Positions 41,258 to 46,648 of a stretch of DNA of 46,648 nucleotides are shown here, piece by piece. Below the pieces are notes generated by a model, which did not search any database, was not told the DNA's origin, and saw nothing but the letters and a program-made list of their open reading frames with translations. Within the stretch, counting starts at the first letter, position 1. Each line of letters starts with the position of its first letter. Made by a program: the position numbers and the translations under genes. Origin of the DNA: a virus; IMG/VR virus record IMGVR_UViG_3300035701_006853, positions 1 through 46,648 of that record. One strand, 5' to 3'.

Positions 41258-41920
41258 ATGCCGCTATCAAGAAAAGAACCAATGACTGTTAGGGAGAATC
41301 AAACGATTCCTGAGTTAAAGACTGATAAGCGTGACATCTTTGAGGCGCAGTTTGCCTCTCACACCATTCACGCTCAGTCCGTTACCGCTGACGGCAAGGT
41401 CGGTTCGTTTCTTATTAGCAAGCACTATGAGGATGGTTCATTCAGGTCGGACTATTCCTTTCGAGTAACATTTGCTCCAAGTTTTCTGGCCTTGTCGGGG
41501 GACATTGGGGAGCTTATCTTCCCCTTCCACGGAGTCAATTGGCTTATAAAATGCCTGCCTGGCAATGACAGACGTTATATCTTTGAAAAGCTATCCAGGG
41601 ATATCTACGAGTCTGTTCGTTGCTTTGATATCCAGAGAGCAAAGGAATTTGTCACAGAGCTGCAAAATGACAAAAGCGAATTGACCGAAGATAACGCCGA
41701 AGCTCTGGTTGATATCATGAGTTTTTTGAATGGCGTTGAAAGCCGTAGCGATACTTACGAGGATCATGATTGGCCCCATGTGAAGCAGGAGTTTTTTACA
41801 AAACTGTACGAGACTGGCCTTGTTGATGAAATGCCTGGATGCGGGGCAACGTCGACTTCAGGTTTAGTCAGGCTGGCAGCGTTGCGGTGTTTTTGCCGAT
41901 TGTATCTGGCACAGTTATGA
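41258..41920 (+). CDS. Unknown protein of 220 aa
   Basis: AGGAGG lies 6-11 bases upstream. The protein is mixed alpha/beta, with a central hydrophobic part (SFLALSGDIGELIFPF, then GVNWLIKCL) and an acidic helical C-terminal half. No recognised domain. It is preceded by the leader hairpin and followed by a second copy of it. Confidence 0.6.
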   Translation: MPLSRKEPMTVRENQTIPELKTDKRDIFEAQFASHTIHAQSVTADGKVGSFLISKHYEDGSFRSDYSFRVTFAPSFLALSGDIGELIFPFHGVNWLIKCLPGNDRRYIFEKLSRDIYESVRCFDIQRAKEFVTELQNDKSELTEDNAEALVDIMSFLNGVESRSDTYEDHDWPHVKQEFFTKLYETGLVDEMPGCGATSTSGLVRLAALRCFCRLYLAQL

Positions 41921-41952
41921 AGTGTAAATAGCCATGAGGACTATTTAGGAGA
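41921..41952 (+). repeat. Leader hairpin element, copy 2
   Basis: AGTGTAAATAGCCATGAGGACTATTT followed by AGGAGA, nearly the same as the element at 41222, at the same distance from the start codon at 41959. The two copies differ by a few bases in the right arm, and the hairpin is a little weaker here. Confidence 0.6.
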
Positions 41953-41958
41953 CTGTAC

Positions 41959-42726
41959 ATGACCAAATTACTCTTTCCAGAACTAAAGGGCGTGTATATC
42001 GTGGAAGCACGGATCCTGAAAAGGAATCCAAAAATGCTCACGGCCATGTTTAACCTTGGCCGGTTCAAGTCATACGGTTATGAGTGGTCATCCGAGCTGT
42101 TCGCTGGGGCTACTGAGCGATACGACAAGGAAGTCCACATTATCCGCGATGCCTTATCCGATGAGCTTGCGCCAGGTGACCATTACTTTCTAGCAGTGGC
42201 AGAGCACTTCATAGGTAATAGCTGTGTCTATCGCGGCAGCAAACGCTACCAGATGATGCGCCCGAAGAACTTCATGCGGGCGTTTAAAGGCCCCTCTATA
42301 AGCTACTGCCCTCCGTCCCCAAATTGCTGGTTGGACTCTCGTGCACTACAACTCGTGGGTGCCCAAACTGCACAGGGTTGGGTTTTTCCTGAGCAGGTGT
42401 CTGTTTTAGCTCAAAGGCTTGTAGACACACTTGAGAGCAGCACTGTTTCTGTCGAAATCGAAGCCCAGTCAGAGATTAGGCTTCTCAGTGGACCCGTCAC
42501 TTTTATGGGCTACCCGGTAGTTCAGGCCCGCGTCGGCCTGGACGAGCCCGGTGTGTATGTATACCCCGGGGTATCCATGACAGCAGGCACTCTACGGCCA
42601 GCAAAATGGAGGCAGCCCAAGAAGGTGGAGCAGGGGAGCCGCTTTCGCCTGGAGGTCCCAAAAGCACTCTTGGCTTTGTATAACGAGAACCTGGAAAGTC
42701 GTTGGAAAGTTGTAGGCTGTACCTAG
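41959..42726 (+). CDS. Unknown protein of 255 aa
   Basis: Starts after AGGAGACTGTAC. It opens MTKLLFPELKGVYIVEARIL, then has an aromatic-rich middle (YCPPSPNCWLD) and a beta-rich C-terminal half (TFMGYPVVQARVGLDEPGVYVYPG). No recognised domain. The 3' end (AGCACAGTTATAA) resembles the end of the previous gene (GGCACAGTTATGA), suggesting a duplicated unit including the leader. Confidence 0.6.
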   Translation: MTKLLFPELKGVYIVEARILKRNPKMLTAMFNLGRFKSYGYEWSSELFAGATERYDKEVHIIRDALSDELAPGDHYFLAVAEHFIGNSCVYRGSKRYQMMRPKNFMRAFKGPSISYCPPSPNCWLDSRALQLVGAQTAQGWVFPEQVSVLAQRLVDTLESSTVSVEIEAQSEIRLLSGPVTFMGYPVVQARVGLDEPGVYVYPGVSMTAGTLRPAKWRQPKKVEQGSRFRLEVPKALLALYNENLESRWKVVGCT

Positions 42727-42762
42727 CACAGTTATAAAAATTGAGGGAGAGAGAGAGAGAGT

Positions 42763-43068
42763 ATGAGGAAGTTTATCGTCGACGAAGAGACCTTGGATTG
42801 TTGCAATAATGACAATCATATTATTCGCGAGCGAATGATTGCGGAGTGCAAGAAGACGGACATCCACGCGCTTCCACGCGAACTGATCTCGCATTTGGTC
42901 GAGGAGTTTTTAAGGACAAAGACAAAGATAGACGCCTTTGACGGCGTCCAGTGCACGGTGACCCTTTCAAATCTGGCAAAGCTCGAAGGCTGCGATTTGC
43001 GCATCACAATCGGGCCTGCCGGAAGTCTAGATAGCAAAGAGGAGGACGGTGATGACACTAGTAAGTGA
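42763..43068 (+). CDS. Small acidic protein
   Basis: 101 aa; a GA-repeat (GAGGGAGAGAGAGAGAGAG) supplies the ribosome site. The N-terminus has CC within LDCCNNDNH; then two helices (HALPRELISHLVEEFLRTK) and a strand region, and a highly acidic C-terminus (SKEEDGDDTSK). No domain is recognised. It overlaps the next gene by 17 bases. Confidence 0.55.
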   Translation: MRKFIVDEETLDCCNNDNHIIRERMIAECKKTDIHALPRELISHLVEEFLRTKTKIDAFDGVQCTVTLSNLAKLEGCDLRITIGPAGSLDSKEEDGDDTSK

Positions 43069-43585
43069 AACGCGCCTAAGCGAAGCCAGCATTGAGTCCC
43101 GGTGCCTACATAGGCTGTTTGTAGACCTCGTGGCTGTGGCTTCGAGGAAGAAAGTCACATACTATACCGACCACGTAAAGCGCCTTGACGTAGTTTTCCA
43201 CCGGGGCCTCCTAGCAGAGCAGCTTGGCCGTGAAAGCTACCCCTACCATAGAATGCTTGGCAGAGTCGTCCACATCGAGCTCGCTGCAGGGCGACCGCCG
43301 ATCACATCGGTGCTTTTGTATACGCCAGACTCAAATAAAGCCTATGTCGGTAACCCTCTCGGAGGAGACTACTTTACTGCGCTTGAGGAGTTCTATGGGA
43401 GCCCAATTCCAAAAAAACTCCGTACGGATCGCTGGATCAGGGATATTAACAGCACCTATTCCTACTGGGGCGGGCTTACGGGCGCGCAGAGAAAGAGGGT
43501 CCTGTGGCAGTGGGCCAGGGCAAACATCGTAACCGACTTTGAAAAACGGTCTGCCAACCAAGAAACAGAGGGAGCCCACGAATGA
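43052..43585 (+). CDS. Unknown protein of 177 aa
   Basis: The ATG at 43052 has AGGAGGACGGTG upstream. It has a basic N-terminal helix, then VTYYTDHVKRLDVVFHRGLL, VVHIELAAGRPPITSVLLYT, and a C-terminal helical part with TGAQRKRVLWQWARAN. Mixed alpha/beta, no catalytic motif I can name. The stop overlaps the next start (ATGA). Confidence 0.55.
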   Translation: MTLVSETRLSEASIESRCLHRLFVDLVAVASRKKVTYYTDHVKRLDVVFHRGLLAEQLGRESYPYHRMLGRVVHIELAAGRPPITSVLLYTPDSNKAYVGNPLGGDYFTALEEFYGSPIPKKLRTDRWIRDINSTYSYWGGLTGAQRKRVLWQWARANIVTDFEKRSANQETEGAHE

Positions 43586-43926
43586 GCGATTACACACTTG
43601 AGAACGCGTGGGCGCAAGCGGAGAAGTACCCAGATACTTTCCACCTGCCGGACAAAGAAGATATAGAAGCTCTGGGGACAGGGGACTATGCAAAGCTCTG
43701 TTTTCTGCATACCGACGGATCAATGGGCGAGAGGATGTGGGTGGAGGTAAAATTGCGATCGGGCAGCACCTTCAGAGGCGTTCTTGCAAATAACCCCGTG
43801 AAAATCATGCTAGGGAGGCCCGGCGATCCCGTCGCATTTAGGGAGGAGAATATCTTGGAAGCCGTGAGCCTGTCCGAGATGAAAGAACGGGCGCTCTGCA
43901 GGGCACTGGGTGCGCTCAAGGTTTAA
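43582..43926 (+). CDS. DUF2314-like protein
   Basis: 114 aa, coupled by ATGA to the previous gene. GDYAKLCFLHTDGSMGERMW followed by VEVKLRSGSTFRGVLANNP and then GDPVAFREENI follows the DUF2314 pattern (G-D-x-x-K, M-W-V-x-V, G-x-L-x-N-x-P, V-x-F). DUF2314 proteins are small beta-rich proteins of unknown reaction. It ends before a hairpin. Confidence 0.65.
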   Translation: MSDYTLENAWAQAEKYPDTFHLPDKEDIEALGTGDYAKLCFLHTDGSMGERMWVEVKLRSGSTFRGVLANNPVKIMLGRPGDPVAFREENILEAVSLSEMKERALCRALGALKV

Positions 43927-43931
43927 CAGCG

Positions 43932-43955
43932 CACCCCTGGCTTAGGCTAGGGGTG
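43932..43955 (+). terminator. Hairpin between operon genes
   Basis: CACCCCT (43932-43938) pairs with AGGGGTG (43949-43955) around a 10-base loop, followed by TATTTAG. It lies 6 bases after the DUF2314-like stop, before the ribosome site of the next gene, so it could be a weak terminator or an mRNA processing or stability element. Confidence 0.5.
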
Positions 43956-43972
43956 TATTTAGCGGAGAGACT

Positions 43973-44203
43973 GTGCAAACAGATACCGAGGGAATGCCAG
44001 AATACGTAACCATCCACTACGCAAGTAGATTGCTTGGATGCTCGAGCTCGCAAATCCGGCGGCTAATTAAAGATGGGGTATTTGACACTCACGTCGTCAG
44101 CAAACATATGGTGGAAGTCAAGACCGGCATGCCCCTCAAGGTCACAGCAATCAAGCTGACGGATGTGCTCGCGTATAAGGAGCCAAAGGCCAGTGCAGAA
44201 TAG
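43973..44203 (+). CDS. Excisionase/MerR-like small DNA-binding protein
   Basis: 76 aa from a GTG (GGAGAGACT upstream). YVTIHYASRLLGCSSSQIRR then LIKDGVFDT is the winged helix-turn-helix pattern of excisionase and AlpA-type proteins (A-A-x-x-L-G-x-S-x-x-x-I-R-R-L-I-K-x-G). The C-terminus (TAIKLTDVLAYKE) fits the usual last helix. It likely binds DNA as a regulator. No integrase lies nearby, so a directionality role is not implied. Confidence 0.72.
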   Translation: MQTDTEGMPEYVTIHYASRLLGCSSSQIRRLIKDGVFDTHVVSKHMVEVKTGMPLKVTAIKLTDVLAYKEPKASAE

Positions 44204-44582
44204 CCAGAAAGAGACCATCACGCTCCTACCAACGCATTCATGTTTTGACGATATGCTGTACTACTTCCATGCGCTCGCAGCGCACGGCAAGCAGGACGCG
44301 CACAGACTTGTGCACGGCATAATCCTCTACGAGGGGCGTGAAATGTCTCATGCGTGGATATTAAAGAACGGCGTTGAGGTGCAGCAGACCTTTATGAAAG
44401 AGGGGCAGAAGGTGCTCGTGGGCATGCCTCTTAAGATGTTTGTGGTTACTGCTGCGCCCATAACAGAGACCCGCTACACCTGGGAAGAGGCGAAGGAGCA
44501 GAACAGGGTGCACGGCACCTTTGGTCCCTGGGTAGAGCGGTACCTGAAATTATGTGGAGATCACAAAGGAGATGTGAAATGA
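44193..44582 (+). CDS. Unknown protein of 129 aa
   Basis: GTG at 44193 with AAGGAGCC upstream, overlapping the previous gene by 11 bases; a more upstream ATG lies deep in the previous gene and is less likely. LPTHSCFDDMLYYFHALAAH and LVHGIILYEGREMSHAWILK suggest an alpha/beta fold with His residues, though I can assign no activity. The overlap region supplies the next gene's ribosome site. Confidence 0.55.
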   Translation: MQNSQKETITLLPTHSCFDDMLYYFHALAAHGKQDAHRLVHGIILYEGREMSHAWILKNGVEVQQTFMKEGQKVLVGMPLKMFVVTAAPITETRYTWEEAKEQNRVHGTFGPWVERYLKLCGDHKGDVK

Positions 44583-44830
44583 GCTACGACCTTTGTCATG
44601 GCCATTTAGGGAATGGACTCACGGTGTGGAATCGTGCGAAAGAAGAGCATGGGGACTACCAGACGATTGCCCATATAGGGCCAGACAGGCAGATTACCTG
44701 GCGAAGCAAGAACCTTCCGATTGAGGTTGTAGAGTACGTGATGGATATCGCTGCAGGCACTAATTCGGCAGTCTCTGTGACGCAACCGTGGATAAAAGTT
44801 TTTCATGACAACAGTGGAGACGCAGAGTGA
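44579..44830 (+). CDS. Small conserved phage-type protein (YDLCHGHLGNGLTVWNR family)
   Basis: 83 aa from the ATG at 44579 (AAGGAGATGTGAA upstream). SYDLCHGHLGNGLTVWNRAK, then YQTIAHIGPDRQITW, is a pattern I remember from many short phage and bacterial proteins of unknown function. Overlaps ATGA upstream and GTGA downstream. Confidence 0.65.
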   Translation: MSYDLCHGHLGNGLTVWNRAKEEHGDYQTIAHIGPDRQITWRSKNLPIEVVEYVMDIAAGTNSAVSVTQPWIKVFHDNSGDAE

Positions 44831-44997
44831 AGCCTTTGCCAAAGTTTAACGCCGACTTTAGGATCGGCACAAAAGTATTGATTGGCGAATTCTGGTGCAA
44901 GGTTACAGAGGTCCATGAGACAAGGCAGTGGATCAAAGTGGACAGGCTCCAGGGCAGTTTTCAACGGAGTCAAGTACTCCAATACGACAGATTTTAA
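44827..44997 (+). CDS. Small beta-barrel-like protein (56 aa)
   Basis: GTG overlapping the previous stop as GTGA. It reads MKPLPKFNADFRIGTKVLIG and ends QVLQYDRF. The pattern of short strands (TKVLIGEFWCKVTEV, RQWIKVDRL) suggests an SH3-like barrel, similar in style to the next gene. A longer reading frame on the same strand overlaps it but lacks start-codon coupling, so I prefer this one. Confidence 0.55.
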   Translation: MKPLPKFNADFRIGTKVLIGEFWCKVTEVHETRQWIKVDRLQGSFQRSQVLQYDRF

Positions 44998-45007
44998 AGG
45001 GGGAAGG

Positions 45008-45190
45008 GTGAAGATTCCAATTGGACCAGAAGACATCGGAAAGCGCGTAGTGATCATACCACTCAATAAGCTCGGAATCGTTACCAGCTTCACCGCTGAC
45101 TATGTGTCGGTACGGATGCCGAGCGAGAGAATCAGCACGCGCTACAAAAGGGAAGACGTAAAGTACTACAAGCCGGATTTACGACATTAG
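45008..45190 (+). CDS. Small beta-barrel-like protein (60 aa)
   Basis: GTG at 45008 with AAGGGGGAAGG upstream. IGKRVVIIPLNKLGIVTSFT, then YVSVRMPSERIS, gives the same strand pattern as the previous 56-aa protein, so the two may be diverged tandem copies. Function is unknown. It is followed by AGAAGGAG for the next gene. Confidence 0.55.
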   Translation: MKIPIGPEDIGKRVVIIPLNKLGIVTSFTADYVSVRMPSERISTRYKREDVKYYKPDLRH

Positions 45191-45203
45191 AAGGAGCTTG
45201 CTG

Positions 45204-45743
45204 ATGAAAGTAGAATTGAACATTGACGCTGGAAATATCGGTGAGACTGTTATTGAGATGTTTCAGAACCTCACGACCGAGCAAAAGGAAGCCATCTCTC
45301 TTCAGGTCCTGAAGGACTGGCTCACTGAGCCGGACGCTATCCATAGGCAGGCGCTGCACATGCGAGCAATGGCTCACGTCAGGGAGAGGGGCTATAGGAG
45401 AAGTGAGACAGACCAGGAAATGATGGCTAGTAGGGAGTACAAAGAATTCATAACGGCTAATGCGACTGCGAAGACGCGGATGGTCGAGGAGATTACCAAC
45501 GCGACGATTGCCCACCAGAAGAAGGTTATCGAACAGCATATCAAGACCGACCCTGAGATGAACCGCATCATGAGTGCGACTCTTGAAACCATCAAAGAGA
45601 ACTTCCCTAAGATTGTGAATGATGCAATGATCGCATGGTTTTGCGGCAACATGTCGACTATGGCAAATGGCGTTCAGCAAGCTATGATGCAGTCTCAGAG
45701 CACACAGGAAGTGGTTCGGCAAATCCAAAACCGTTTGGGCTAA
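45204..45743 (+). CDS. Unknown helical protein of 179 aa
   Basis: ATG at 45204 with AAGGAG at good spacing. It has a short strand (VELNIDAGNIGETVIEMF), then almost entirely charged helices (EQKEAISLQVLKDWLTE, then MVEEITNATIAHQKKVIEQ and NRIMSATLETIKENF). Gln-rich C-terminus. Coiled-coil assembly is likely; no known family. Confidence 0.6.
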   Translation: MKVELNIDAGNIGETVIEMFQNLTTEQKEAISLQVLKDWLTEPDAIHRQALHMRAMAHVRERGYRRSETDQEMMASREYKEFITANATAKTRMVEEITNATIAHQKKVIEQHIKTDPEMNRIMSATLETIKENFPKIVNDAMIAWFCGNMSTMANGVQQAMMQSQSTQEVVRQIQNRLG

Positions 45744-45754
45744 TGAGGTCAAAG

Positions 45755-46042
45755 ATGAGTCAAGAATTGGATGAGTACATCGAGTCGCTGTCGGATCCAA
45801 AAGTGGTGCCGGCCCAGGATACCGTACCAGACGATACGGAGATCACGTTTCGGGTGATGCCCCCTGGCGGCGATGAGATGGTGGAGCTTATTGGGATGAG
45901 AGCAAACGGTGATTTCTATTATAAGGGGAAGCTGATTGCCAACGACCTAGAGGTCTTCCATGCTTTCCGCGAGTTTCTGCTCGCCTCGGGGCATCTGAAA
46001 AGGCCAGCAGAGGCGGAGGAGGCGAATAGTGGTGCGCTATAA
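45755..46042 (+). CDS. Small acidic protein
   Basis: 95 aa from the ATG at 45755 (ATGAGGTCAAAG upstream). Acidic N-terminus (DEYIESLSDPKVV), a beta hairpin (ITFRVMPPGGDEMVELIG, then GDFYYKGKLI) and a C-terminal helix. No assigned family. It overlaps the next gene by 14 bases. Confidence 0.6.
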   Translation: MSQELDEYIESLSDPKVVPAQDTVPDDTEITFRVMPPGGDEMVELIGMRANGDFYYKGKLIANDLEVFHAFREFLLASGHLKRPAEAEEANSGAL

Positions 46043-46538
46043 GCTGACAGTTAAAAATGAGCTCGCGCGAGCGAAGCTGGCTGACCTGGAGATGGAGAAT
46101 AAGAAGGTGTTCGACTGGCTGCTGAACGGCGAGCCGAAATACTCCGAAGAGTTTGTCCCCGAGATATCTGGCTATAAGATCCTGCTCCCGCTAGGAGGCT
46201 TGCTCAATGCCGATACGGTTTTCCTGGCTGCGACTTTGGTGACTGCTGAGGCGTTTGAGGAGGCAAGCCCTGGACGAAGGCGAGGTCATGTCATCGAGGA
46301 AATGTGGGCCTTCTGCACAGTGGACCCCAACGATGGTTGCGAGGGTATCATGGGAGGCGTACTGAACGGCATTTCTATGCCTCTCGTAGGTTCAGACAGA
46401 GCGCGCTTTCTCTCGCTCATTCCTGTGGCCAAAGAGCTTGTAAAAGCCTCAGGACTCAAGGTCACAATTAAACACTTCACGCTCTGCCACGCGCACTCGT
46501 TGGAACAGGACTCGGGGCATACGCATGACAAAACTTGA
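46029..46538 (+). CDS. Unknown protein of 169 aa
   Basis: GTG start (a second GTG follows directly) with GGAGGAGG upstream. Helical N-terminus (AKLADLEMENKKVFDWLL), a hydrophobic beta/alpha centre (GYKILLPLGGLLNADTVFLA), and a C-terminus with several His and Cys (FTLCHAHSLEQ). No recognised family. It overlaps the last gene by 14 bases. Confidence 0.55.
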   Translation: MVRYKLTVKNELARAKLADLEMENKKVFDWLLNGEPKYSEEFVPEISGYKILLPLGGLLNADTVFLAATLVTAEAFEEASPGRRRGHVIEEMWAFCTVDPNDGCEGIMGGVLNGISMPLVGSDRARFLSLIPVAKELVKASGLKVTIKHFTLCHAHSLEQDSGHTHDKT

Positions 46539-46648
46539 GGAGCTCAAGACCTTGGTAGATGCGGCTCGGGCGAAGAAACTGACTAGCTTTCAGTTTGTGG
46601 CGATGTACGAAGAGAAGCTGCAGGCTGCGAAGGCCGCCTACCACGCAG
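46525..46648 (+). CDS. Small helical protein, 3' end outside the window
   Basis: The ATG at 46525 opens MTKLEELKTLVDAARAKKLT and the frame stays open to the window edge (41 codons). This is the start of a type of Ala/Lys-rich helical phage protein I remember in many accessory regions. No function is known. Confidence 0.6.
   Translation, partial: MTKLEELKTLVDAARAKKLTSFQFVAMYEEKLQAAKAAYHA

Noticed and set aside
43973-44203. Evidence for lysogeny from the excisionase-like protein
   Set aside because: Only the winged helix-turn-helix is seen; no integrase, repressor or attachment-site repeat was found in the window.
44882-45007. Longer N-terminus for the gene at 45008
   Set aside because: It would overlap the coupled 56-aa gene at 44827 almost completely; the GTG at 45008 has its own strong ribosome site.

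Overview
The window is part of a tailed double-stranded DNA bacteriophage genome (Caudoviricetes). It carries a portal protein, a large terminase, a very long coiled-coil tail fibre and a gp5-like baseplate spike, followed by a dense run of small, tightly overlapping phage genes. The spike suggests a contractile-tailed virus, and the gene density and private transcription enzyme suggest a large one. Good Shine-Dalgarno (SD) sequences and frequent ATGA/GTGA/TTGA start-stop overlaps indicate a bacterial host, which the sequence does not identify. No integrase, lysogeny repressor or tRNA was recognised.

Layout. (1) 1-12475, plus strand: structural operon with a truncated protein, a permuted-papain-like hydrolase, a 2265-aa repeat fibre, three small or medium structural proteins, the portal, two small proteins and a DUF4337-like membrane protein. 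(2) 12542-13021, minus: one disordered/amphipathic protein, with a terminator between it and the structural operon. (3) 13172-24241, plus: a transcription and accessory module. It starts with a single-chain RNA polymerase in which beta and beta' are fused, with a LAGLIDADG intein exactly in the catalytic Mg-binding loop. A redox-dead thioredoxin-like protein, an SF2/Snf2-like helicase and a HExxH membrane metallopeptidase-like protein follow. (4) 24230-25891, minus: SSB, HU-like protein and two small proteins. (5) 25959-31180, plus: baseplate spike, two unidentified structural-type proteins, a second redox-dead thioredoxin-like protein and a possible small terminase. (6) 31181-31635: a 455-bp AT-rich intergenic region with about ten GTTACA/TGTAAC hexamers, directly before terL. 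(7) 31636-33722: large terminase and a convergent minus gene. (8) 33859-46648, plus: about 35 small accessory genes (DUF1653, P-loop kinase-like, HicA-like, DUF2314-like, excisionase-like HTH and many unknowns), with hairpins and a recurring leader element between some of them.

The most interesting signal is the combination in regions 3-5. An intein-bearing beta-beta' RNA polymerase lies among structural genes, and several surrounding proteins carry a short motif close to F-W-x-G-F-x-K-x-A. It sits at the extreme N-terminus of the helicase and of one thioredoxin-like protein. It also lies at a domain junction of the other thioredoxin-like protein, and internally and at the C-terminus of the metallopeptidase-like protein. 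I infer a shared docking or packaging signal, possibly for a set of proteins carried in the virion with the polymerase. The mature polymerase also has an Asn in place of the middle catalytic Asp (NADFNGD rather than NADFDGD), which is either a striking natural variant or a one-base error.
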